This document shows, piece by piece, positions 18,448 through 26,078 of a stretch of DNA of 64,000 bases. Position numbers and translations under genes: made by a program. Source of the DNA: an uncultured Candidatus Pelagibacter sp. (lineage in GTDB: Bacteria; Pseudomonadota; Alphaproteobacteria; Pelagibacterales; Pelagibacteraceae); NCBI GenBank assembly GCA_905616465.1, contig CAJQSX010000002.1:88955-152954 (forward strand), in the 5' to 3' direction. The notes under the pieces were generated by a model, which saw only the letters and a list, made by a program, of their open reading frames with translations, made no database searches and had not been told where the DNA came from. Within the stretch, counting starts at the first letter, position 1. Every line of letters begins with the position of its first letter.

Positions 18448-19590
18448 ATGGATTTTAGTCCTTCAAGAGCTTTGGCAATTGATAATCTTAATCAATTTCT
18501 TGAAAACAATCTTTTTGAATATTCAAAGTTAAGAAATTTTGACTTTGGTCCAAACAATAGATCAAACATTTCTTGTCTTTCGCCCTATATTACTCACGGA
18601 ATTATATCTGAATTAGAACTAATTAAAAAATCATTAAGTAAATTTTCATTTATTAAAAATGAAAAATTTATACAGGAAATTTTATGGAGAACATATTGGA
18701 AGGGTTGGTTAGAATTAAGGCCTAGCGTTTGGACAGATTATTTAAGTGAACTAAAAAAAATTAGTAAAGAATTTAAAGATAGCACTAACTACAAAAGTGC
18801 AATTGAAGGAAATACGAATGTAGAGTGTTTCAATGAGTGGGTAAAAGAACTTAAAGAAAGAAATTATCTACATAATCATGCAAGAATGTGGTTTGCGAGT
18901 ATCTGGATTTTCACTTTAAATCTTCCTTGGCAATTAGGAGCAGAGTTTTTTATGAAACACCTTTATGACGGAGATGCTGCAGCTAATACTTTAGGATGGA
19001 GGTGGGTTGCTGGAATTCAAACGCCAGGTAAAAATTATCTCGCAAGTGAATGGAATATTAAAAAGTTTACTAATAATCGATTTCAAAATATTAAACTTAA
19101 TGAAGAGGCTAAACCTATTTTCAGTGATAAAACATATTCTGTCATTGATAGGAACTTTGGCAATCCTAAAATTTTAGAAGAGAAAACTTTGTTGATATTT
19201 GAAAATAATCTTTCATTTGAGATTGGTGATTTTAATAATAAAAAATTTAAAAAAATTATTTTAATCTCAAATAAAAGTGAAAACCGAGCTATTGTGCTTA
19301 GTGAAAACGTAATGAAATTTAAGTCTCAATTAATTGAAGATCAGAAAAAAAGATTAGAAGAAAAATCAATTAACTGTGAAATTATCGATCTAACAGAAAT
19401 ACAAAATATTAATGAAGATACATACGGTTTATACCCAACTGTTGGAGAAAACCTGGATTATATAAATTTGAATAAGTTAAAGATAGAATTTTTGTACAGA
19501 AAACTTGATCAATTTTCTTGGCAATATTGCAATAAAGGTTTTTTTAATTTCAAAAATTATATTCCAAAAATAATTACAACTTTTAATTAA
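18448..19590 (+). CDS. Photolyase/cryptochrome-like FAD-binding protein with FAD domain first
   Basis: A 380-residue protein whose N-terminal half resembles the C-terminal FAD-binding helical domain of DNA photolyases: SNISCLSPYITHG (39-51), YLHNHARMWFAS (140-151) and DGDAAANTLGWRWVAG (174-189). The usual N-terminal antenna-binding alpha/beta domain is absent in front. Instead about 160 residues follow (220-380) with hydrophobic strands such as TLLIFENNL and KIILISN that could form a Rossmann-like domain. This suggests a domain-swapped or reduced member of the family. Light-driven DNA repair is possible but unproven. Confidence 0.75.
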   Translation: MDFSPSRALAIDNLNQFLENNLFEYSKLRNFDFGPNNRSNISCLSPYITHGIISELELIKKSLSKFSFIKNEKFIQEILWRTYWKGWLELRPSVWTDYLSELKKISKEFKDSTNYKSAIEGNTNVECFNEWVKELKERNYLHNHARMWFASIWIFTLNLPWQLGAEFFMKHLYDGDAAANTLGWRWVAGIQTPGKNYLASEWNIKKFTNNRFQNIKLNEEAKPIFSDKTYSVIDRNFGNPKILEEKTLLIFENNLSFEIGDFNNKKFKKIILISNKSENRAIVLSENVMKFKSQLIEDQKKRLEEKSINCEIIDLTEIQNINEDTYGLYPTVGENLDYINLNKLKIEFLYRKLDQFSWQYCNKGFFNFKNYIPKIITTFN

Positions 19591-19594
19591 ATAC

Positions 19595-20203
19595 CTAAGC
19601 TAAAAAGACTTTAAGCCCATCTAAAATATACTGAACACTTAGTCCTGCTAAAATGATTGCTATTACTCTTGAGATTACACTAATTATTTTTTTATTAATT
19701 AATCTTGAAGACTTTGAAGCTATAAAAAAAATTGTAAAAGTTAAAAGCAAAACTAAAACTAAAGACAACATCCCAACAATTTGATTTGTAAAATTATCAC
19801 CTATGTCTGAAATAGAGACGATAACAGAAGTAATTCCAGCCGGACCAGCTATCAATGGTGTTGCTAAAGGAAAAACACTTACTCTATCTGAATTATATTC
19901 AAGATCATCTTCTTTTCTTTGTTGTCTCTTATCAAACAACATTTCTATTGATATTAAAAATAAGATAACCCCACCCGCTATTGTAAAAGCAGGAAAAGAT
20001 ATATTTAAATAACTTAATAAAGAGCTTCCCAATAAAGCAAAGAACAAAAGTATAAGAGCAGCTATTATTGTGGCACTTAAAGCAGTTTTAATCTTATCTT
20101 TGGTTTCCATGTGCTGGGTTACGATTAAGAATAATGGTGTTGTTCCCAAAGGGTCAATCACAATAAAGTATAAGAAAAAAGTTTGAATAAAAATTTCTAA
20201 CAT
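19595..20203 (-). CDS. MarC family integral membrane protein
   Basis: Six-span inner-membrane protein of 202 residues. FFLYFIVIDPLGTTPLFL at the N terminus and FPLATPLIAGPAGITSVIV in the middle are MarC (UPF0056) family hallmarks. The function is not established; despite the name, a role in multiple drug resistance is not supported for the family. It converges with the photolyase-like gene, four bases apart. Confidence 0.9.
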   Translation of the reverse strand: MLEIFIQTFFLYFIVIDPLGTTPLFLIVTQHMETKDKIKTALSATIIAALILLFFALLGSSLLSYLNISFPAFTIAGGVILFLISIEMLFDKRQQRKEDDLEYNSDRVSVFPLATPLIAGPAGITSVIVSISDIGDNFTNQIVGMLSLVLVLLLTFTIFFIASKSSRLINKKIISVISRVIAIILAGLSVQYILDGLKVFLA

Positions 20204-20238
20204 CTGGTTTATCTATCTTTTTAAAATAATATTACAAT

Positions 20239-20961
20239 TTAAATTAAAATTTTTTTAAAGTTTTTGTAAAGTATTTTTGAATAATTATTCATATCTTTCA
20301 TGTTATCTTTGGCTGCTTGATCAAATTTATCTAATGCTCCATCTCCCAGTTGATCTTCAAGAGCTTTTTTATATTCTGGTACACAGCCCCACTCATTAAC
20401 TGTTGTGTCCTTAATCTCAATATGAAATTGAATTCCGTAAGCATGATTTTTATATTTAAAAATTTGATATTTAGTTACAGGTGATGAGGCCAATAAAGTA
20501 ACATCTTTATTGTTTTCTATTCCTTGCACCTCATAAGAATGCCATTGTAAACTTTTGATTTGATCTGGAAATTTTAAAAATAATCTATCTTCTTTTTTTT
20601 CTTCAGTAAAATTAATATTCATAACACCAATTTCAGCTGGATTTGATTTTACCACCTTACCACCAATGACTTCACCTAATAACTGACAGCCTAAACAAAA
20701 ACCCAGGTAAGGCTTCTTTAAATCAACTACAAATTCTTTAATTTTTTTCTTTTCTTCAATTAACCAAGGATATTCATTTTCCATAAAAGTATCCATCGGA
20801 CCACCCATGCAAAACATTCCGTCAAATTTACTTAAATCACTTGGAATTTTTTCACCTTCATCTAACTCGATAGTAGTTAAATTAAATCCATCAACTAGCA
20901 TTAAATCTTTGATATAACCTGGATCTTCAATCTTTATGTGTTGTAAAACTATTATATTCAT
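20239..20961 (-). CDS. Class I glutamine amidotransferase-like protein
   Basis: Stand-alone class I glutamine amidotransferase domain of 240 residues, resembling the GMP-synthase-like group. The nucleophile elbow is GFCLGCQ with Cys89, and the His-Glu pair lies in GIQFHIEI (His180, Glu182). The acceptor enzyme is unknown; similar stand-alone proteins act on gamma-glutamyl compounds. It is four bases from a YqaA-like gene on the same strand. Confidence 0.85.
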   Translation of the reverse strand: MNIIVLQHIKIEDPGYIKDLMLVDGFNLTTIELDEGEKIPSDLSKFDGMFCMGGPMDTFMENEYPWLIEEKKKIKEFVVDLKKPYLGFCLGCQLLGEVIGGKVVKSNPAEIGVMNINFTEEKKEDRLFLKFPDQIKSLQWHSYEVQGIENNKDVTLLASSPVTKYQIFKYKNHAYGIQFHIEIKDTTVNEWGCVPEYKKALEDQLGDGALDKFDQAAKDNMKDMNNYSKILYKNFKKILI

Positions 20962-20964
20962 TGC

Positions 20965-21381
20965 TTAACCAATCAAATAGAAGACAACAAGGTATCTGCT
21001 TACTTTTCCAATTGATACTAAAATGATAAAATCTAAAAATCTAACTCTCAATAAACCCGCAACTAAAGTTAATGGATCACCTAAAATAGGAACCCAAGAA
21101 AATATTAATAACCATTTACCAAACTTTCTAAACCATTTTGATGGTCTTTCTATTTGTTTTTCTTTAAATGGAAACCACTTTTTTATAGAAAGGTTTCTTG
21201 AATAAATACCTAGGGCCCAGTTAACAACTGATCCCAAAACATTCCCAAAGCTTGCAACAATTAATAATATTAAATTATCATAATTTGATGTTGCAATTAA
21301 TCCTGCCAATGTGAGCTCAGATGAAAATGGTAAGATAGTTGCGGCTAGAAAAGATATTATAAATAAAGATAAATAAATCAT
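20965..21381 (-). CDS. YqaA/DedA-like membrane protein (SNARE-associated family)
   Basis: Inner-membrane protein of 138 residues, short DedA/YqaA type. The hallmark segments are [14 protein letters not shown] and [19 protein letters not shown]. Family members are now linked to lipid transport across the membrane. The ATG at 21381 is preferred over a GTG nine bases upstream because it forms an ATGA overlap with the stop of the DUF2256 gene, which implies coupled translation. Confidence 0.82.
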   Translation of the reverse strand: MIYLSLFIISFLAATILPFSSELTLAGLIATSNYDNLILLIVASFGNVLGSVVNWALGIYSRNLSIKKWFPFKEKQIERPSKWFRKFGKWLLIFSWVPILGDPLTLVAGLLRVRFLDFIILVSIGKVSRYLVVFYLIG

Positions 21382-21500
21382 CCAGAACACTTCTTAGAAC
21401 AGTACTTTACCTTAACCCAATTTAGCTTCCATTTCTTACGCCAAACAAAAGGTCTTTTACAAACAGGACAAACCTTTGAGGGCAAGTGTTCTTTTTTCAT
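21378..21500 (-). CDS. DUF2256 small zinc-ribbon-like protein (40 residues)
   Basis: A 40-residue protein, [18 protein letters not shown] then [10 protein letters not shown] and YCSKKCSG. Two CxxC-type pairs (CPVC and CSKKC) would bind one zinc. This matches DUF2256, a tiny family often found beside or fused to photolyase-related genes. Its ATG at 21500 shares one base with the TAA of the photolyase-family gene upstream, and its TGA overlaps the ATG of the YqaA-like gene, so three genes are chained. It is easily missed because of its size. Confidence 0.85.
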   Translation of the reverse strand: MKKEHLPSKVCPVCKRPFVWRKKWKLNWVKVKYCSKKCSG

Positions 21501-22990
21501 TAAATAGTGTTTTGTTTAATAAATTTATCAGCTTCAGATAAAATCATTTTTTTTCTCTCATCTTTCATTTTATCAAAAACATAAACCATCATTGATAGTC
21601 TGGGGTTCTTTAAAAAAAATTTTCTATTTCTGTCTATAAATCTCCAGTACAAGCCGTCCATCGTATTGCACCATTCTCCTTTTTTAAAATCCATCATTTT
21701 CATAAAATAACTTGACCCACAAATATACGGCTTTGTTGCAAAAATACCTCCATCACTAAATAACCCCATCCCATAAACATTAGGCACCATCACCCAATCA
21801 GAAGAGTCCACAAACATTTCCATAAACCACTTGTAAACAATGGTTGGCTTAACTTCACAAAGATTCATTATATTTGATAAAATCATTAATCTTTCAATAT
21901 GATGAGACCAACCATGATCAACAGCATTTTTAATTGCATAATCTAAAGGAGGTAATCCAGTTGTTCCTTCATACCAAGACTTTTTCATTTTTCTATTATG
22001 TTTAAAGAAATTTTTGGTTTCCATTTCATCCGAGTAACCTTGATATATTCCTCGCATAAACTCTCTCCAACCAATTACCTGACGAACATAGCCTTCAAGA
22101 GAATTCATTTTAATTTTATGTTTTTTATGAAAATCTAAAATTTTTTGGATAATAAATTCAGGAGTTATTAAACCTAAATTAATATATGGGCTCAATGCAC
22201 TATGGAATAAAATATTATCTTTTTGGTTAACAGCATCTTCATAATCACCAAATAAATTTGATTTTTCTTTAATAAAAAAATCTAAAAGATTAACCACATC
22301 ATTGTATTCGGTTGCTAACCAAAAATTATTTGTACTACCAGGGTGATCTTTAAATAATTTTTCAATAATTGGTTTTAATTTTTTAGTATGACTAGTTTCA
22401 CTAATCTTTGGAAATTGTGGAATTGACATGTCCTTAGGTAATTTATTTCTGTTGTCCTCATCAAAACTCCATTTGCCACCAATAGGGTTTCCATCAGCAC
22501 CCATAAGTATTCCAGATTTTTTACGTACCTCCTTATAAAAAGTTGCCATAAAAGGTTTTTTTGATTTTCCTAAATAATTTTTAAATTCTTCTCTTGAGTT
22601 TAAAAACATTGGAGTCTGGGCAACATTCCATTTAATCTTTTCTTTTTTTAAAAATTGTTCAATTTTCTTTTCAAAAAACTTATCCTCTACTTCAAAGCTA
22701 GAAATTTCTGTTATTTTTTTTTGAGTAATTATCCTTTTTAATTTTTTGAGGTAGTCATCTTTAAAATCTTTACCTTCAATTTCTAAGTAATCTAATTTAT
22801 ACTTACCTCTCTTGAGGCTATCAGCATAAGAACGCATAGAAGACAAGAATAACAGGATTTTTTGCTTATGATGTTTTTCATAAGTGCATAATCCGTTATC
22901 TTCTGCCATAAAAAATGTATGATCCTTTTTGAAGCGGTCTATATATTTTAATGGAAATAATTGATTACCAAGTATAAAAAATAGTTTCAT
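21500..22990 (-). CDS. Cryptochrome/photolyase family protein (FeS-BCP-related) lacking part of the cluster ligands
   Basis: 496 residues of the deoxyribodipyrimidine photolyase-related family (FeS-BCP / PhrB / CryB group), which repair (6-4) photoproducts or sense light. The opening [11 protein letters not shown] and the FAD domain with [13 protein letters not shown] and [12 protein letters not shown] fit well. The group usually has four Cys for a 4Fe-4S cluster. Here Cys378 (NLCEV) and Cys441 (EWCNTM) align with the first and last, while the YCxxC pair between them is missing (MMDFKKGEW). Cys424 is an extra candidate. It is translationally chained to DUF2256. Confidence 0.85.
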   Translation of the reverse strand: MKLFFILGNQLFPLKYIDRFKKDHTFFMAEDNGLCTYEKHHKQKILLFLSSMRSYADSLKRGKYKLDYLEIEGKDFKDDYLKKLKRIITQKKITEISSFEVEDKFFEKKIEQFLKKEKIKWNVAQTPMFLNSREEFKNYLGKSKKPFMATFYKEVRKKSGILMGADGNPIGGKWSFDEDNRNKLPKDMSIPQFPKISETSHTKKLKPIIEKLFKDHPGSTNNFWLATEYNDVVNLLDFFIKEKSNLFGDYEDAVNQKDNILFHSALSPYINLGLITPEFIIQKILDFHKKHKIKMNSLEGYVRQVIGWREFMRGIYQGYSDEMETKNFFKHNRKMKKSWYEGTTGLPPLDYAIKNAVDHGWSHHIERLMILSNIMNLCEVKPTIVYKWFMEMFVDSSDWVMVPNVYGMGLFSDGGIFATKPYICGSSYFMKMMDFKKGEWCNTMDGLYWRFIDRNRKFFLKNPRLSMMVYVFDKMKDERKKMILSEADKFIKQNTI

Positions 22991-23017
22991 AATTAAATAT
23001 AACTAATAAAAAAATTT

Positions 23018-23728
23018 ATGTCAGAAAAATATCTAATCTTTGGTGCGACAGGTTCTGTAGGCTCTAGCTTAGCTGAACAATTAAAAAATTCAGGAAAAGA
23101 TATTCATCTTGTGGCAAGAAATGAAAATGAAGTTAAAGCCATTGCAGAAAAATTAGGCTGCTCGCATACAGTTGCTGATGTTTTAGAAGATGGATTTATA
23201 GAAAAAGTAAAATCAGATATTAATGACATTAAAGGTATTGCTTATTGCGTTGGTTCTATTGATTTAAAACCATTAAGAATGGTTACAGAAGCTGACATGA
23301 ATAAGTGTATGAAACTAAACCTTTATTCAGCAATTGAAGCTATAAAAGGATTTCAGGAAAGTCTAAAAAAAAATAAAGGTTCTGTTGTTTTGTTTTCAAC
23401 CGTAGCCGCTCAAAGAGGTTTTACCAACCATACAATTATTGCATCTGCAAAAGCTGCTGTTGAGGGATTAACAGTAACACTTGCTGCTGAATTTGCTCCA
23501 AGCATTAGAGTAAACTGTATAGCACCAAGTCTATCAAAATCTAAAATCGCAGAACCAATGTTAAAAAATCCTGCAATTGCAGAAGGAATTGCTAAAGCTC
23601 ATCCTCTGAAAAGATTGGGTGAAGGAAAAGATTCCGCTGCACTTGCAAAGTTTTTAATTACTGAAGAGAGTTCTTGGATTACTGGACAGATAATAGCTGT
23701 TGATGGTGGTAGATCAAAACTTTCTTAA
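23018..23728 (+). CDS. SDR family oxidoreductase with atypical active site
   Basis: Short-chain dehydrogenase/reductase of 236 residues, cytosolic. The cofactor motif GATGSVGSSL lies near residue 8, and VDGGRS ends the protein. The Ser of the active site is present (VVLFSTVAAQ), but the usual Tyr of YxxxK is replaced: the segment NHTIIASAKAAVEG keeps the Lys but has Ile at the Tyr position. A subgroup with NHxxVAAAKG-like sequences shares this, so it is probably natural, with altered or no standard chemistry. Confidence 0.82.
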   Translation: MSEKYLIFGATGSVGSSLAEQLKNSGKDIHLVARNENEVKAIAEKLGCSHTVADVLEDGFIEKVKSDINDIKGIAYCVGSIDLKPLRMVTEADMNKCMKLNLYSAIEAIKGFQESLKKNKGSVVLFSTVAAQRGFTNHTIIASAKAAVEGLTVTLAAEFAPSIRVNCIAPSLSKSKIAEPMLKNPAIAEGIAKAHPLKRLGEGKDSAALAKFLITEESSWITGQIIAVDGGRSKLS

Positions 23729-23729
23729 A

Positions 23730-24794
23730 ATGAAAAAGAATTTTTTATTAATAATTTTTTTTCTTTTACTCACCTCAAAAAGCCATTCCAACAATTATAC
23801 ATTCACTAAAATAATAGATTTAGATGAACCATGGGGATCATCATTTATTAATAATAATGAAATTATTATTACTGAAAAAAGTGGAAAAATTAAAATTATT
23901 AATGTTGTTTCAAAAGAAGTTACAGGGATTAAACATAATCTTAATTTTTTAGAAGTCGGCCAAGGTGGATTATTAGATATTATTCATCAAGATAGTACCC
24001 TATGGATTTCTTATTCAGAAAATAGAGGGAATTCGAAAACAAGTACATCAATTGCAATAGCTCAGTTAAATAAACAAGAATTAAATTTTAAAAATATTTT
24101 TCAAGCAAACCCTCCTATAAACTCTGGTTATCATTTTGGTTCAAGGCTAGCAATTAAAGGTGATTATCTTTATGCATCAACTGGTGAAAGAGGCCAAGGT
24201 ATGATTGCTCAAGATCCCACAAAACATCCCGGTAGTATTATTAGAATTTATACTGACGGTAGTATTCCAAAGGATAATCCAAAATTTGAAGGTAAGAAAA
24301 ACTGGCTACCTGAAATTTATCAAATAGGTGTTCGTAATCCACAAGGTTTAACACTCTCCGATTATGATGGGAAAATATATTTGAGTAATCATGGAGCAAA
24401 AGGTGGTGATTGGTTTGGAGAAGTTAAAAAGGGAGAAAATTATGGATGGAAAATATTAGGCTGGGGTGGGGAAAATTATACAGGAACAAAGATAGGTCCC
24501 AAATGGAAGCCAGGTTTTACTAAAGCAATTCAATATTGGGTACCTTCAATAGCTACTAGTGCTATTGCGATTTATAAGGGGAATGAATTCAAAGAATGGA
24601 ATGGGCACGCATTAATTACCTCTTTAAAGGATAAATCTTTAAGAAAATTAATATTTAACGATTTATCTAGTGTGAAAGAAGATCTTATATTTAAAAATAG
24701 AATTGGAAGAATAAGAGATATTCAAATTCATCCATCTAATGGTAAAATATTTTTCTTAAGTGAAGATGCTTTGTGGTTAATGGAAAAAAATTAA
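23730..24794 (+). CDS. PQQ-dependent sugar dehydrogenase-like protein (GSDH family)
   Basis: Exported six-bladed beta-propeller of 354 residues related to soluble glucose/sorbosone dehydrogenases. The ATG at 23730 is chosen because it begins a clear signal peptide (MKKNFLLIIFFLLLTSKSHS) two bases after the SDR stop. Propeller motifs include IGVRNPQGLTLS, YLSNHGAKGGDWFGEV and ENYGWKILGWGG. SAR11-type organisms often lack PQQ synthesis genes; none are in this window, so cofactor supply is unclear. It converges with the GDSL esterase. Confidence 0.85.
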   Translation: MKKNFLLIIFFLLLTSKSHSNNYTFTKIIDLDEPWGSSFINNNEIIITEKSGKIKIINVVSKEVTGIKHNLNFLEVGQGGLLDIIHQDSTLWISYSENRGNSKTSTSIAIAQLNKQELNFKNIFQANPPINSGYHFGSRLAIKGDYLYASTGERGQGMIAQDPTKHPGSIIRIYTDGSIPKDNPKFEGKKNWLPEIYQIGVRNPQGLTLSDYDGKIYLSNHGAKGGDWFGEVKKGENYGWKILGWGGENYTGTKIGPKWKPGFTKAIQYWVPSIATSAIAIYKGNEFKEWNGHALITSLKDKSLRKLIFNDLSSVKEDLIFKNRIGRIRDIQIHPSNGKIFFLSEDALWLMEKN

Positions 24795-24796
24795 TC

Positions 24797-25414
24797 TTAA
24801 TTTGATAATTTATTTTTTAAAATTATTTCCTGTAAAGTTTTACTAATAATAATTGTACCTTTTTCATTGGGATGCATTCCATCACTTAAATTTAATTTGG
24901 GTTTTAAAGCAACACCTTCTAGCAAAAAAGGTATCAATGGTAAATTATATTGCTTTGATAAATTTAGATAAATTTGATCAAAATTATTTTTATATTCAAG
25001 CCCATAAGAGGTTGGTGCAATCATGCCTGCCAAAATTACTTTAATATTTTTAGCATGTGCAGCTTTTATTATTTTTTCTAAATTATTTTTAGTTTCTTTG
25101 GGCTGAATACCTCTAAGCATATCATTTGCTCCAAGGCCTAAAATTACTAAACTAATATTGGACTCAGACAGCGTCCATTCAACTCGGTTTACACCGCCAG
25201 AAGAAGTGCTTCCAGAAACACTTCCATTAACTACTTTAATTTTGTAACCTTCAGATATCAATTTTTCTTGCAAGACTGTTGATAAATGATGTTCATTATT
25301 TAAACCATACCCAGCCATCAAACTATCACCAAACAGTACAATTTTTTCTATTGCAGATACTTTTATAGTAACTAGACAGAACACAATTATTTTAATAATA
25401 AAACTTTTATTCAT
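24797..25414 (-). CDS. tesA: GDSL-type esterase, TesA/arylesterase-like
   Basis: Periplasmic SGNH hydrolase of 205 residues related to TesA (thioesterase I / lysophospholipase L1). The signal peptide ends near VSAIEK. Motif blocks are LFGDSLMAGYG (nucleophile Ser), GLGANDML and DGMHPNEKG (Asp-His). The ATG at 25414 is chosen; it directly precedes the signal peptide and shares bases with the divergent ABC gene start, as in the Escherichia coli tesA-ybbA arrangement. Confidence 0.85.
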   Translation of the reverse strand: MNKSFIIKIIVFCLVTIKVSAIEKIVLFGDSLMAGYGLNNEHHLSTVLQEKLISEGYKIKVVNGSVSGSTSSGGVNRVEWTLSESNISLVILGLGANDMLRGIQPKETKNNLEKIIKAAHAKNIKVILAGMIAPTSYGLEYKNNFDQIYLNLSKQYNLPLIPFLLEGVALKPKLNLSDGMHPNEKGTIIISKTLQEIILKNKLSN

Positions 25415-26078
25415 GGACACTCTTCTTAAATTAAAAAAGATTAATCTTAAATACCAAACTAACAAGGAAACTATAAAAGTTTTAAACAATATTGATTTAA
25501 CAACAAAGAAAAGAGAGACTATCTCTATTGTTGGTGAAAGTGGCTCGGGAAAAACTAGTTTGATTATGTTAATTGGGGGTTTAGAAAAAGCAACCTCAGG
25601 GAAAATTTATTTTCAAGATCAAGATTTAACTACTCTTTCTGAAGATGAAGTTTCAAAAATAAGAAGAAAAAGTATTGGAATTGTATTTCAATCTTTTTAT
25701 TTAATTCCAAATTATACAGCAGTTGAGAATGTTGCTTTAACTTTAGAGCTAAACAAACTTAAAAATCCTGAACAACAAGCGAAAGAATTATTGGATCGAT
25801 TTGGGTTAAAGAAAAGATTTAATAATCTACCAAGTCAATTATCAGGCGGAGAACAGCAAAGAGTAGCTATAGCAAGAGCAATAGCCATGAAACCTCAATT
25901 AATATTAGCAGATGAGCCAACTGGCAACCTGGATAGTGAAAACTCAGCAATGATATCAAATATATTATTTAAGTACGTCAAAGATGAAGGTTCATCTTTA
26001 ATTATGGTAACTCACGATCCTAAGCTGGCTAATAAAGCAAATAGAAAAATTAAAATTAAAGATGGAAAAATTGCTTAA
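25413..26078 (+). CDS. ybbA: ABC transporter ATP-binding protein (YbbA/LolD-like)
   Basis: ATPase subunit of an MacB/LolCDE-type ABC system, 221 residues. Walker A is GESGSGKTS, the signature is LSGGEQQR and Walker B is LILADEPTGNLD. It pairs with the FtsX-domain permease that overlaps its end by 17 bases. Divergent pairing with a TesA-like esterase reproduces the tesA-ybbA-ybbP layout of other proteobacteria. Such systems move or extract lipids or proteins at the inner membrane rather than import solutes. Confidence 0.88.
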   Translation: MDTLLKLKKINLKYQTNKETIKVLNNIDLTTKKRETISIVGESGSGKTSLIMLIGGLEKATSGKIYFQDQDLTTLSEDEVSKIRRKSIGIVFQSFYLIPNYTAVENVALTLELNKLKNPEQQAKELLDRFGLKKRFNNLPSQLSGGEQQRVAIARAIAMKPQLILADEPTGNLDSENSAMISNILFKYVKDEGSSLIMVTHDPKLANKANRKIKIKDGKIA

